From contig JBGZSM010000095.1 of NCBI GenBank assembly GCA_041853585.1, forward strand, positions 1 to 40,685: a stretch of 40,685 nucleotides of DNA, written 5' to 3'. Numbering within the stretch: position 1 is the stretch's first letter; each line of letters opens with the position of its first letter. The position numbers and the translations under genes were made by a program. The stretch is from JAUNKE01 sp041853585 (lineage in GTDB: Bacteria > Bacillota > Clostridia > Peptostreptococcales > Filifactoraceae). Below the pieces are notes generated by a model. It had not been told where the DNA came from and did not search any database. It saw nothing but the letters and a program-made list of their open reading frames with translations. Shown piece after piece: positions 1 to 10,050 of the stretch.

Positions 1-246
1 ACTGCCATCTTCCTCTTTATCGTACCACTAATTTCCACTTTTTGGCAAGAAAAAAAGTTCAAAATGCTTCTTTCTGTAAGACTAATTGCCACTCCTAAAT
101 CACTCTTTGCAAAAGTGGAAATAAACTTTTCACTTCAGCTATTTTAACTTTCCTACAGAATTTACATCCCTATTTTGAATTTCTAATTTATTTTTTCGAT
201 TTTAATTCTGATTTCCATTTCAATTTTATTTCAAAAACAGTTTTAT

Positions 247-1722
247 TCATATCGTTCTATCAGATGAATCAACCAATCCCTTTCGCATTCTCAGCGCCTC
301 TCCCTCTATTTCGTCAAAAGGATAGAGCGGTCTTGCCAAATGCTGATATTTGATATTTACAATATCTTGCGGAACGGCACCCGCGGTGAGCGCCATTACC
401 CAGCCATTTGCCGCCCGACTCAAATCCGGCTCCAAATATCCCATTTTGACAATGATAATATCAAATTCGGAAAAATCGCCGACACCCGATTTTATAAAAA
501 ATTCCTTTGTTCCGTATTGAAAGCGGTTTTGCGTCACAATGATAAATAAATTGTCATGACGAACGAGCGCACCTCTGCCCGCACGCTCCAATTCAAAGAG
601 ATATTCGATTTTCACTTCGAGGCTCAGCGGCCCGCCGAAAGAAATATCCACCTTGCCGCCCAAGTCGATGTGAACTGTCTCCCCGATACTTTTCGCATAA
701 ATTTTTTCAATCGACTCTGAATCATAAATCGACGCAAAAAGCACCTTCTTTTCAATTTTTTCCTGCTCATTGATGCAGAAAAATTCGCGGAGCAACAAAT
801 TCATATCGCCCGCACCGCCGGCGCCCGGATTGTCGCCCGTGTCTGAAATAAAAAACGGTTTTTGCTTAGACGAAAGCGCCTGATGAATCGAATTCTCCGG
901 CGTATCCGTCGGACCGACGAAAGAGAATTTATCACGATTTGCCCAAAAGGCGTCAGCGATTTTTTGTGCAAAAGCCTCTGTTTTCTTTTCATCCACCCCG
1001 AGCGCAACCACCGCGCCGTGACATCTGCTTTCATCCGCCCAAGGAAATCCCATATAAATCGAAACATCCAGTAAATCACCTATGCACAAATCATCTATCA
1101 TCGCATACAGGCTTTTGCCCGGCTCCACCTCCGTCGATGTCTTCTCGCCCGGCAGCAAAATCGGAACATCCACCTTCGCCTTAAAAATTTTCTGCGGATT
1201 CTCCAGCGCAAACAAAATATGTGAAAAAGCCCGCTCCCTCGTTTCATGCACATCGATATGCGGCGCGGTTCGATAACAGCTCAGCATATCGCACGAATCA
1301 AACAATCGATCCGACACATTCCCATGCAAATCCATCGATGCAGAAATGATTCGATTTCCCATAACCGCTCGGAGTTTTTCAGCCACAAATCCTTCCGCAT
1401 CCGTCATATTTTCAACCACCATCGCGCCATGGATATCCAAAAGCAGCGCATCGATTCCTTCCTCCGCAATCGCCTTCTCCAATCGGCTGGTAAATTCCGC
1501 AAGCCAATTCTCAAAAAACACGCGACTCACCGCACCTCCCGGCAATGCCCTCGCATGCAGAAGCGGTATCATTTCCGCCCTTTCCCGATATTTCGAAAGC
1601 CAAGGGTAGCGAGCAAGCAGCTCATCCCCGCGCGTCATTGTAAAATCGGACTCCCCAGAAATATATGGTGTAAAAGTCGATGACTCGATATGAATCCCTC
1701 CGACCGCAATTTTGTATTTCAT
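247..1722 (-). CDS. M81 family metallopeptidase (MlrC-like)
   Basis: 491 aa, close to the usual MlrC length. Members of this family are zinc hydrolases; the founding member linearises the cyclic peptide microcystin, but most relatives have unknown peptide-like substrates. The N-terminus GGIHIESSTF is the typical family opening. The centre carries DLHGN (about residue 130) and TAPHIDVHETRERA (about residue 155), which hold the likely metal-binding Asp/His residues; GDNPGAGGAGD near residue 295 is also family-typical. No signal peptide is visible, so it is probably cytoplasmic. The start is supported by AAGGGGGT three bases before the ATG. It lies 116 bases downstream of the lipoprotein gene on the same strand and may be co-transcribed. 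The family call is firm; the substrate is unknown. Confidence 0.9.
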   Translation of the reverse strand: MKYKIAVGGIHIESSTFTPYISGESDFTMTRGDELLARYPWLSKYRERAEMIPLLHARALPGGAVSRVFFENWLAEFTSRLEKAIAEEGIDALLLDIHGAMVVENMTDAEGFVAEKLRAVMGNRIISASMDLHGNVSDRLFDSCDMLSCYRTAPHIDVHETRERAFSHILFALENPQKIFKAKVDVPILLPGEKTSTEVEPGKSLYAMIDDLCIGDLLDVSIYMGFPWADESRCHGAVVALGVDEKKTEAFAQKIADAFWANRDKFSFVGPTDTPENSIHQALSSKQKPFFISDTGDNPGAGGAGDMNLLLREFFCINEQEKIEKKVLFASIYDSESIEKIYAKSIGETVHIDLGGKVDISFGGPLSLEVKIEYLFELERAGRGALVRHDNLFIIVTQNRFQYGTKEFFIKSGVGDFSEFDIIIVKMGYLEPDLSRAANGWVMALTAGAVPQDIVNIKYQHLARPLYPFDEIEGEALRMRKGLVDSSDRTI

Positions 1723-1838
1723 TGTACCCCCTTTGATTCAAATGGATTTTATTCTCCATGATAATTCAAGTAAAAATATGTCTTCTCTCTATCTTTATGA
1801 GAAATTTGAAATATTTTCATTCAAACAAACTGTCTAAC

Positions 1839-3581
1839 TTACATCGGATCTCTGCGCTCATCTCCTATGAAGTACAACCGCTGCATATTCTGCGCGATTT
1901 GCTGAGATTTTTCGCCGTCGTAAACAAATAATGAACTTTTTTCTTCATTACCGGACTGCCGATCGGTCATATACAATACTTTTCCACTATCGGTAAAATA
2001 CGCATCAAAGACATTTTTTGCGATGAATTTACTTTCTCCGTTTACATAGCTTTTCAAATCACCATACTCGCCTTTGCGATTCCAGTTGGCAAGATATAGT
2101 AGAGTCTTTGTCTTTTCATTGTATTCCCAAATATAAGCCTCGACATTTTCTTCCACTTTTTTCCCGTCAATATGCAAATCGCCGACAAATTCATCTTTGA
2201 ACTTAAAATAAATTTCCGTTCCGTCGCCGAGAACATTTTCTCTGGAAAGCAACACATTGTCCGAAACAAATTCCGGCTCACTTACGGCATCTTCGGACAC
2301 TTCAATTTTATACAAATCCCCCTTGAGAAATTCAGCATCCAAATTCTTGTAAAAATACAAATTCTTGCCGGACGCATCGGTCGAGACACTCTCCGCAACA
2401 ACGCCCGGAATCGTCATCACCTTATCCTTTATCGCCACGAAAAACGGAGCGCTCTTTTGAAATTCGTCGAAAATTTTTCCATCGACTTCATTTTCTTCTT
2501 TGAGCTCGGAAAGTTTTATTTTTTCAAATGCTTTTGCATCATATTCTCTATAAAACAATTGTGTCCTGTCTTGCATCAACCAACTGGACATCGCCACATC
2601 CGGCATGATGCTCTGCAAATACCAAAGATATCGTTCGGAAAGCTTGTGCGACTTTTCCCCGTCGAAATACCATAAAGTGTTGAGCGTCCAGCCGTACTCA
2701 TAGACACCTTCTTCAAAAAGCGCTTTTACATATTCTTTTTTCGGCGAATCGCTCGCCACATCGTCTTCAATCAATTCTTCCCACGAAATCATTTTTTGGT
2801 CGGTCAGATAGTAACCCTCGCCATTTTCAAAAAATCCGAGCGGCACAACGCCTTCCGCAAGCTTTTCTTCTTTACCCGCTTGATAAAGATACATATCCTC
2901 GTCTTTTCTATACAAGAACTTGGTAAAGTCTTCGTTGAAATAATAAATGTAAATAATGTTTTCAGCCAACTTTTGTGGTTCTTTGTTTTCGGATTTTACA
3001 TACAAATCAGCATGCTCATCCAAAAAACAAATTTTCTTACCGTCTTTGGAAAAATGATATTCGTCAACATATTCCGTAAGCTTTTCTTTCTTTTTCAAAT
3101 CAAAATTCCATTGATACAGACTGACATTATCCCCCTGCACATAAAGCAAATTCTCTTTGTCCTCGCTGAGCAGATAATTTTTTATATTTTTGTCAATAAA
3201 TTGCGGTTTTTCATTCTCTTTATTCAAAAATTTGTAGTACAATCGCGTCTCTTGCTCGTTGGAGTGATCCGGAAAAAGAACCGCTTGATTTCTAAGAATC
3301 AAATGGATAATATCGCTGACAGCATAAATGTCTCCATCTTTACTTTCCAACAATTTTTCAGTCAACTGTTTGGACTCAATGGCATCCATATTCTCTAAAT
3401 CGGCATATTGAATTTCATTGTTTTCGAGATAAAATACATAGTCCGAGGTCTCCATTGCCTCTTTGCCGTTACACGATGACAGACAGATACTCATTGCTAT
3501 CACAAACAGCAATGTTAAGAGCTGATAAAATCTCTTTCTGCCGAAAAAATGTCCTTTCCGCTCTATGTAATTACTTTTCAT
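1839..3581 (-). CDS. Lipoprotein with predicted beta-propeller repeats (DUF5050/TolB-like)
   Basis: About 580 aa from the chosen ATG, which sits five bases after AAGGAGG; a longer reading frame upstream has no comparable ribosome site. The N-terminus has basic residues, a hydrophobic stretch and the lipobox LSSC followed by NGKEA, so the mature protein should be lipid-anchored outside the membrane. The rest is built of repeated short strands such as LLYVQGDNVSLYQW, KKICFLDEHADLYVK and FLYRKDEDMYLYQ, each with a turn and an aromatic-rich strand, as in WD40-like/TolB-like or DUF5050 propellers. No catalytic motif is seen. The role is unknown; a surface binding or sensing function is an inference from the fold. 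Confidence 0.75.
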   Translation of the reverse strand: MKSNYIERKGHFFGRKRFYQLLTLLFVIAMSICLSSCNGKEAMETSDYVFYLENNEIQYADLENMDAIESKQLTEKLLESKDGDIYAVSDIIHLILRNQAVLFPDHSNEQETRLYYKFLNKENEKPQFIDKNIKNYLLSEDKENLLYVQGDNVSLYQWNFDLKKKEKLTEYVDEYHFSKDGKKICFLDEHADLYVKSENKEPQKLAENIIYIYYFNEDFTKFLYRKDEDMYLYQAGKEEKLAEGVVPLGFFENGEGYYLTDQKMISWEELIEDDVASDSPKKEYVKALFEEGVYEYGWTLNTLWYFDGEKSHKLSERYLWYLQSIMPDVAMSSWLMQDRTQLFYREYDAKAFEKIKLSELKEENEVDGKIFDEFQKSAPFFVAIKDKVMTIPGVVAESVSTDASGKNLYFYKNLDAEFLKGDLYKIEVSEDAVSEPEFVSDNVLLSRENVLGDGTEIYFKFKDEFVGDLHIDGKKVEENVEAYIWEYNEKTKTLLYLANWNRKGEYGDLKSYVNGESKFIAKNVFDAYFTDSGKVLYMTDRQSGNEEKSSLFVYDGEKSQQIAQNMQRLYFIGDERRDPM

Positions 3582-3738
3582 CATTGCCTCCTTCATTTTC
3601 CGTACAAATCCGCTTTCAATAAATTCCATAACAAATCCATTTTCAACGAGAATTACACAAACACTTCCATTACTTTTGAACAAAAATTTTTCGAATGGAT
3701 TTCATTCATAAAGCACCTACATCGCATCCGTTGCTTAA

Positions 3739-3767
3739 ATATTATCCAAAAATTCTCCCTTCGTCAA
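3739..3767 (-). promoter_or_regulatory. Candidate sigma-A promoter for the lipoprotein gene
   Basis: On the minus strand TTGACG (3762-3767) is followed after 17 bases by TAATAT (3739-3744). The -35 box matches five of six consensus bases, the -10 box only four. It would give a leader of about 150 bases before the lipoprotein start at 3581. Nothing else was recognised between 3582 and the pseudogene at 3912. Confidence 0.4.
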
Positions 3768-3911
3768 TAGCTCCCCGCCTTCTGTCAATTTTTTGTAACA
3801 ATTACATCCGCAAAGAATTGATACTTCCTACATTAACATCAATTTGTAACAAAGAGAATACGAAATGGTAATACAAAAAAGCAGAGCGATGTCAATACTT
3901 TATTATTTGTT

Positions 3912-4805
3912 GCCGCTCTCAATAAAATTCTTGGACTGAGCGGTGACGGAGAACTTCATTTTTCAGATGCGAAATCAAATGATTGCTTCGCCAAAGAACT
4001 TGCCGTCACGCTCAAACATGGTTATATCGGCGGCTATGAAGACGGTACTTTTCGTCCAAATCAACCGGTGAGGCGAATCGAGTCGGCGGTAATGATCTCG
4101 AGAGCCAACCGTTTGTCCGAGAAATACGATGTAAGTCCAAGTAATTTGAAAGAATTTAAGGATAACGGCTCCATTCCGAATTGAGCGAAAGGTGAATTAG
4201 CTGTCGTTGTCAAAAGCGGAATCATGTGAGGAAAGCTTGAGAAATTTTTCCGCGGTTTCTTTTACCCAGTTTTTGAAGATACTCGACTTACCGATAAAAC
4301 TTATGCAAGAAAGTATAGCCGTCTCCATAAAATGATTAAAGAATGGATGATGGATGGAAGAGCTTTAGCAATTTCATATGTAGGCACAGGCAGCCCTCAT
4401 GGGCACATTTATAACATTTGGGGAGCAGAGTTTGATTTGTCAGGTCAATTGACCGCAATCTTTATTTCAGATTCAGATGACACTCACACCCCAACATACG
4501 CGATGAAACGCCTAAATGTAAAGTATCAAAGTAAAGATGGAGATACTAGGATTAGCTCAAATCTCAAAGCCCCTAACCACGAACCTTTAGTCGATGAACT
4601 TTACTCCCTGTTTCTTGGTACAGAGCAATAGAAACAATATTTTGCAACCCAAAAGCAAAATCAAGCATCAACGCAAACCGAAGGTGATGCTACCGCAAAG
4701 AAACAATCTCCGGCAGAAAACAAAACGGAGAACGAAAACGGAGCTCAAGCGGACAATATGCAAGAGACTGTCACTGGAATCGAAAGTGCAACTCAAACAC
4801 CATGA
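3912..4805 (+). pseudogene. Broken surface protein: S-layer-homology remnant joined to an IdeS/Mac-like (C66) protease C-terminus
   Basis: One frame reads from 3912 to 4805 but is broken by TGA after SIPN, TGA after KSGIM and TAG at 4629-4631, and has no start codon. The first part is S-layer-homology sequence: HFSDAKSNDCFAKELAV, GYIGGYEDGTFRPNQP and AKGELAVVVKSGIM. The second part, intact from 4332 to 4631, matches the C-terminal half of IdeS/Mac immunoglobulin-degrading cysteine proteases: GHIYNIWGAEFD carries the catalytic His and IFISDSDD the catalytic Asp pair. The region that would hold the nucleophilic Cys is absent, so the product cannot be an active protease. After the TAG the frame continues as a polar Gln/Glu/Asn/Thr-rich tail to 4805. 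Deletion plus point mutations best explain this. Activity or stop-codon recoding is unlikely. Confidence 0.8.
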
Positions 4806-4836
4806 AACAATCAAAAAACTATAAAATTTCCAACCC

Positions 4837-4865
4837 AAAAAGCGTGCCCACTCGGCACGCTTTTT
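4837..4865. terminator. Rho-independent terminator, possibly bidirectional
   Basis: A perfect 12-bp inverted repeat (4837-4848 and 4854-4865) with a five-base loop, A-rich on the left and ending in TTTTT on the right. It follows the end of the pseudogene tail by about 30 bases and could also stop transcription from the opposite strand. The stretch from here to 5068 contains no gene that I can support. Confidence 0.85.
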
Positions 4866-5068
4866 GATATGCACTATAAAATCCATTTCCTCAAAACAAC
4901 ATAAGGAACAACGGAATCAATATGAATCCCCCAAATATGGAATCAGTGCAAGCAGTCGCCCTACATAAAACAGCCGACTCGAAATAAATTCCACAACTTT
5001 AATCTCAAATTTCTTACTTTACATTTATTTGCCCTTTGTAGGAAAAGTGTAGTTCTCCAAGTGGCTCT

Positions 5069-5734
5069 CTAAGAATAATAAAATTCATTCAGTTTTCGGA
5101 TAAAATAGTTGAAGCTCGGTGATTTATTATTCTTAATATCCAAGTGCCTGCCAATGTTATGAGCACATTCACATTTAAATTTTCCAACTTCATAATACGA
5201 TTTTTTATCAAATTGTTTGGCTCCCTTAGGAGAAACAACATCCGCCAAACGCTCCCAAGTTCCTACAATACTGTCCGGCTTATATTTGTTTAAAAGAGAT
5301 GTTTTGGCATTCGGATATGCACTTGTCAATGCCAGTTGATCGCCAAGAAGCCACGCTTCCATTTCTTCTATCGCAATGCAGAAAAAGACCGGTATTGAAA
5401 GCTCCAGCTTTCGGTACATTTCCAACAAATCATTTTTGAGAGAAACACAATCCTTATTATCACTGTCCAGAATAACAAAGATTGCTTTTTTATAAGGAGC
5501 GTCCTTTAATTTTTTATCAAATCCACGCAGAAAATTAGGCAGATCATTCAGTAATTTTCCTGTTTTAATATCGGATTTCACAGACTTATTCTTTGATAAT
5601 GTCCCAATTCCTTTAAAACTCTTTATCTCATAATGAATATCTTCTTTATCCTCTTTGTATTTCTGCATTATTTCATCTACTAAAATTTTTCCCGATTCAT
5701 CCTCTATGAGAAATGCAAAATATTGATACTCCAT
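5069..5734 (-). CDS. TOPRIM-like protein (DUF4276-type), partner of the adjacent ATPase
   Basis: About 221 aa; of two adjacent ATG codons the second is better spaced from GGGGGT. The N-terminus FLIEDESGKILVDEI gives the conserved Glu of a TOPRIM fold, IFVILDSDNKDC supplies the DxD pair, and AIEEMEAWLLGD is a typical later motif of the DUF4276 group. TOPRIM domains coordinate metal ions for nucleic-acid strand cleavage. It starts nine bases after the preceding ATPase, so the two are translated as a pair. ATPase plus TOPRIM pairs occur in OLD-type nucleases and in defence systems such as PARIS and RloA/RloB. The defence role is inferred from that logic and from the neighbouring restriction genes. 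Confidence 0.7.
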   Translation of the reverse strand: MEYQYFAFLIEDESGKILVDEIMQKYKEDKEDIHYEIKSFKGIGTLSKNKSVKSDIKTGKLLNDLPNFLRGFDKKLKDAPYKKAIFVILDSDNKDCVSLKNDLLEMYRKLELSIPVFFCIAIEEMEAWLLGDQLALTSAYPNAKTSLLNKYKPDSIVGTWERLADVVSPKGAKQFDKKSYYEVGKFKCECAHNIGRHLDIKNNKSPSFNYFIRKLNEFYYS

Positions 5735-5746
5735 CATCTACCCCCA

Positions 5747-6973
5747 TTATCCGAAGTAATTACTATACCACAAATCACCGAGCTCGATTTCCGACTCACA
5801 AAGCTCTTTAACAAAATCATAGTCGGAAGCTCTCTTTATAGTAGAAAATCCGTTCTCTTGTTTTTTCAAAACCCACACTTCATCCGGAGTCAATGCATTA
5901 ACAAAAAAAGGACTGTGCGTAGTTACAAACAATTGCTTCGAATAAACACCGCGGATGCTTTCTTTCATCTGAACAGCCAAGTCCGCTAAATATTTGTGAT
6001 AAAGACCGTTCTCCGGTTCTTCAATAAATATCAACGGTCTGGGATCTTTTTCATGTAGCAACAAATAATAAGCAAACAACTTCAATGTTCCATCCGACAT
6101 TTTTTGCGAATAAAAAGGTTTCGTAAATCCCTTTTCCAAAAATTCCAGTACCAACTGACCATTTTGTAATGTTATCGGTTTAATTTGTGCTATTCCCGGA
6201 ATCTTCGTCTGGATGCTTTTGAGGATTTTTTCAAAGCTCTTGGAATCCTCTCGATAAAAATACTGAGCTACATTATTGATATTATTTCCTAATCGGTTCA
6301 GATATTTCTGTGGGCCGGCATTCGGTATTTCACGCGCGGAAGCGGGACTGAAATAACATAAATACCAGTTCTTGAGAAAATTTTTGAACTTGACGATTCG
6401 CGGATGCTCATTGAGTTCACCCAATGTAACAATACCCAACTGTCTCGGATCTGCTAACTCAACCGACACTTTTTCTCCATACTCCTTATTGTCTTTATCA
6501 TCAAAACCACTGTTTGCTCCTTTAAAAGCATATCCGCTTCCACGCTCAAGAGCCAAAAAAGACATTGGACGACCATATCGCTCATTTGCTCTCCTTTGTC
6601 TAAGTCTTTCTTTTTCTACAATCGGGCGACCACTTTTGTCAAGACCTATTGACAATTCGTAGGTAATGGGAGACTCATTTGCTGTTTCTTTATAGTAAAT
6701 TTCAAATTCAATTGGTCCATTCGTACCCTGTGACACAATTTTTTCAAAGCCGCCTCTTCCCGCAAGGTCGCAAGCCTCCTCCACACCCCGATCAAGACTG
6801 TCCGCCAAAAAACCGAACACATCCGCCAGAGTGCTTTTTCCCGAACCGCTTTGGCCAATTATAGCATTGATATTGCTCAATTCCGAAGCCTTCTTATCTG
6901 ATAATAGACTTCCCATCTGAATATCTTTTAAAGAACCATAATTTTTGATTCGTATTCCTAAAATCTTTCCCAT
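5747..6973 (-). CDS. AAA/ABC-type ATPase (AAA_15/AAA_21), defence-associated
   Basis: About 408 aa from the ATG six bases after AGAGAGG. Walker A is IIGQSGSGKST near residue 45, an ABC-like signature MSDGTLKL lies near residue 305, Walker B is PLIFIEEPENGL and a switch His is in VTTHSPFFVN. This order is that of the RecF/OLD-like ATPases in which two subunits sandwich ATP. No nuclease domain is present in this chain; the TOPRIM-like gene just downstream would supply it. It follows the type III Res gene by 32 bases on the same strand. Probable sensor or motor of a two-gene anti-phage module (inference). Confidence 0.8.
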   Translation of the reverse strand: MGKILGIRIKNYGSLKDIQMGSLLSDKKASELSNINAIIGQSGSGKSTLADVFGFLADSLDRGVEEACDLAGRGGFEKIVSQGTNGPIEFEIYYKETANESPITYELSIGLDKSGRPIVEKERLRQRRANERYGRPMSFLALERGSGYAFKGANSGFDDKDNKEYGEKVSVELADPRQLGIVTLGELNEHPRIVKFKNFLKNWYLCYFSPASAREIPNAGPQKYLNRLGNNINNVAQYFYREDSKSFEKILKSIQTKIPGIAQIKPITLQNGQLVLEFLEKGFTKPFYSQKMSDGTLKLFAYYLLLHEKDPRPLIFIEEPENGLYHKYLADLAVQMKESIRGVYSKQLFVTTHSPFFVNALTPDEVWVLKKQENGFSTIKRASDYDFVKELCESEIELGDLWYSNYFG

Positions 6974-7005
6974 AAACAACCTCTCTTTTTCAAGATTATA
7001 CCCCT

Positions 7006-10000
7006 TTATCCTCTCACCAAATCCAGCAATGACTTATAGCTATCCACCACTTCATATTTCACATTGCCATTGCTGATGGCTTTGAAGTGTTCACGGGCGC
7101 AATGAATCTTGGACTGCTCAATCAAACGAAGCTGCATGGAATCCATCGAGCCTTTGGTTTCGGCAACGAAATAAATATGCTTGACCGTTCCCTCGTAAAA
7201 TGCAATTGCCCAGTCCGGATTGTAACGACCGACCGGAGTGGAGATATAAAATCCGTCCGGCAACTTTACATACACCGCAACATCTTGGTTCGTATCCAGC
7301 TCCGTCGCAAATTTCATTTCATTGGACGAATCATAAATGATGTGGTCGTACAGATGACGCGACGCTTTCATCGCATTCACACCGAGCCGCCCTTTGATTG
7401 TCGGGTCGGTAAACACTTCCGTTCCATACTTCTCATCAATCACATCATAAGTGATATGCTCAATAATTGCGGTTGCCTTTTCATCATTGATAAGCGACGC
7501 GGATTTCAAAATAAATTCTTCCGGATTTTCCTTAAACTGCTCAAACACCTCCGGCTTGATTCCCTGAAGAATTTGAATGATAGCCTTTCTCGTAAGACCG
7601 GTTTCTTCCACCAACTTTCCAATCAAATCATATTTTACGCGAGAACTTGGAGCAATTTTGTTCTCAAAAGTTGTAGATTTTTCCTTGACAAAAGCGGAGC
7701 CGCTTACCAATTCATCCTTGGACTTGATTTGCTCCATCGTTCCTGTTTCTACATTATAATAGATTCTGGAAACACGAAGTTTTCGATCGAGTGAAACGAT
7801 GGCTTTTCGAATCAGCTCGTCCGTATCAAAATCAACAATATATATGGATTTTGAATTTATTTTTGACCACAGCGCCTTAAATTCCGGCATCGCCAATTTA
7901 TCTTCATCAACAGCAAGCGTAACATTATCCTCGCGAGCATTACCAATCTGCATTGCACGAGAATCATAAATCGAATTGATAATCTCAATAATCGATGCAG
8001 CGCAATCCGCTACTTCTTCCGCCAGTTTTATTTCTCCGTTTGCCTTATCTTCGTAGTATTTATCAGTAAGCGAACCTTGCTTATCGACATACCCTTCCGT
8101 ACGCAAGCACACATATATTTCTCTAGCAACATCATCTGTAATTACATCGCTATTTCCTTTTGAATCTACAACAGATTTTCCCATAAACAATTCCGGCGTA
8201 ATCGAACGCGGTCTGTCACCAATTGCTTCAGCAATTTCACTTTGAAGGCCTTTGGCAAAACTGTCATAGCTTTCACTGGCGATAACCGTCAGCACATTTA
8301 CATGATGAACATTATCTCCGAGCACATTGGTATCCATCCGCTCTCCATGTTGATTGACGCAAAGACGAAGTCCGCGACCGACTTCCTGACGCTTTCTCAT
8401 CTCGCTGGAGCTTTGTTTCAATGTGCAAATTTGAAATACATTCGGATTGTCCCATCCCTCACGCAACGCGGAATGAGAAAAAATAAAGCGCACCGGCGAC
8501 TTTTGCGGATTTCGCTCCAGCAAAAGCTCCTTGTTCTTCATAATTAGATTGTACGCATCTTCATCATCCGTCGTCGTCTCTTTACCACTGACCTTCGGGT
8601 CAACCATCTTTCCTTTTTTATCAATCGAAAAATACCCCGAATGAGTTTTCTCTGCCGAAATCTTCCCCAGATACTCCAGATACTCTTTGTCGATTCCCAT
8701 CTGAAGATTGCTGATGATGTCATTGTATTCCTCTTCAAAAATCTCCGCATAGATTCCATTCATCGGTTGATTCGCATCATCGTACCGCTTATACTTTGCC
8801 ACTTCATCGATAAAGAATAAAGACAACACCTTAATCCCTTTGTAAAACAACTCTCGCTCGCGCTGAATATGCGAAAGAATTGTTTCCCGAATCTGAATAC
8901 GGCGCAATTGTTCCTCATTCACTTCCCCGATTACTTCTCCGGCAAAAATTTTGATACCGTTAATAAATTCCACCGAATTATCGCGACCGTCAATCCTCGT
9001 TACGACAAATCTGTCCTTATATTGTTCCAGATTACCGGAATGGTCATAAAGATTATAGCCTTCTTTTACCGTTCGAGTAATCTTACGAACCCCGCTCGCA
9101 CCTTTGCAATCAAATTGAATTGTCGCTGTCGGCGCCGACTTCGAGAGATTGATACTCTCCAAATAGACATAGCTTTCAGTCGCCGTACTTCCCGACTGAC
9201 TGATTCCCTTGACCGAGATTTTCTTCACAAGTCTTTTGTTGTACGCTTCCATGGCATCCAAGCGATATACCATATTATAGATACTGTCTTTTTTATGCGT
9301 TGCCGAATAACGAAGCGTCAACAAGGGATTAAATTGTTTTAAATTCTCTTTGGTCTGCTTTCCCTCTACCGATTGCGGCTCATCGATAATAAGAATCGGA
9401 TTGGTCTTTGCAATAATATCAATCGGACGCCGGGAGCGAAATTCATCCAACTTCATGTGAATGCGTCTCGCATCTTTCCCCCGCGCGTTGAAAGCCTGCG
9501 AATTGATAATCATCACATTGATCGAACTGTCCGAAGCGAAATTGTCAATCTCCGTCAGTTGTTTTGAATTATAAATAAAAAATCGTATTTTCTTTCCGTA
9601 TTCTTCGGCAAAATGCTCTTGAGTGATCTCAAAAGTTTTGTAAACACCTTCTCGAATTGCAACGCTCGGCACAACAACGATAAACTTGCTCCAACCGTAA
9701 GCACGATTCAGCTCATACATCGTTTTGATATAGGTATAAGTTTTTCCGACGCCCGTTTCCATCTCAACCGTCAAATTATATTTTCCTTCCAAACTTTTTG
9801 ACGGCTCAATCTGATTGTTTCGCTGTATTTTTTGCACCTGTTCTAAAATAATTCTATCCGAAAGCTCCGGCACAATTTTTTGATTGCTCCAACCGGTAAA
9901 ATCTTTCTCGATTGTCACGCTCTGCTGCTGCGGTCCCATCCCTTTGTCCATCATATAGGTCGGTGTAAGATAAGGCTGACCGGCAAACACATCCACAACC

Positions 10001-10050
10001 GCTTTTGCCGCATCAAATTGGAATTTCTGATGTTTAAATTGTAATCTCAT
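7006..10050 (-). CDS. Type III restriction enzyme, helicase-nuclease subunit Res
   Basis: About 1014 aa from the ATG preceded by AAGGA; an earlier in-frame ATG at 10080 has no ribosome site. Res subunits use ATP hydrolysis for communication between two unmethylated sites and then cut DNA. Walker A is in VEMETGVGKTYTYIKT (about residue 100), Walker B is LIIDEPQSVEG, motif III is LRYSATHK, and the second RecA-like domain holds HSALREGWDNPN and EVGRGLRL. Near the C-terminus PDWAIAF followed by YFVAETKGS forms the PD-(D/E)XK nuclease site. All expected motifs are intact. It follows mod by about 140 bases, the usual order for a type III system. Confidence 0.93.
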   Translation of the reverse strand: MRLQFKHQKFQFDAAKAVVDVFAGQPYLTPTYMMDKGMGPQQQSVTIEKDFTGWSNQKIVPELSDRIILEQVQKIQRNNQIEPSKSLEGKYNLTVEMETGVGKTYTYIKTMYELNRAYGWSKFIVVVPSVAIREGVYKTFEITQEHFAEEYGKKIRFFIYNSKQLTEIDNFASDSSINVMIINSQAFNARGKDARRIHMKLDEFRSRRPIDIIAKTNPILIIDEPQSVEGKQTKENLKQFNPLLTLRYSATHKKDSIYNMVYRLDAMEAYNKRLVKKISVKGISQSGSTATESYVYLESINLSKSAPTATIQFDCKGASGVRKITRTVKEGYNLYDHSGNLEQYKDRFVVTRIDGRDNSVEFINGIKIFAGEVIGEVNEEQLRRIQIRETILSHIQRERELFYKGIKVLSLFFIDEVAKYKRYDDANQPMNGIYAEIFEEEYNDIISNLQMGIDKEYLEYLGKISAEKTHSGYFSIDKKGKMVDPKVSGKETTTDDEDAYNLIMKNKELLLERNPQKSPVRFIFSHSALREGWDNPNVFQICTLKQSSSEMRKRQEVGRGLRLCVNQHGERMDTNVLGDNVHHVNVLTVIASESYDSFAKGLQSEIAEAIGDRPRSITPELFMGKSVVDSKGNSDVITDDVAREIYVCLRTEGYVDKQGSLTDKYYEDKANGEIKLAEEVADCAASIIEIINSIYDSRAMQIGNAREDNVTLAVDEDKLAMPEFKALWSKINSKSIYIVDFDTDELIRKAIVSLDRKLRVSRIYYNVETGTMEQIKSKDELVSGSAFVKEKSTTFENKIAPSSRVKYDLIGKLVEETGLTRKAIIQILQGIKPEVFEQFKENPEEFILKSASLINDEKATAIIEHITYDVIDEKYGTEVFTDPTIKGRLGVNAMKASRHLYDHIIYDSSNEMKFATELDTNQDVAVYVKLPDGFYISTPVGRYNPDWAIAFYEGTVKHIYFVAETKGSMDSMQLRLIEQSKIHCAREHFKAISNGNVKYEVVDSYKSLLDLVRG

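Noticed and set aside
1..246. A terminator or gene in the first 246 bases
   Set aside because: Only weak, short inverted repeats and no open frame with a ribosome site.
3912..4631. TGA codons at a place where the S-layer-homology consensus has Trp (SIPN-TGA-AKG), suggesting UGA read as Trp
   Set aside because: Intact genes use TGG for Trp and end in TGA (for example the M81 gene and precursor 5). Further damage in the same frame (second TGA, TAG, missing Cys half) fits a pseudogene.
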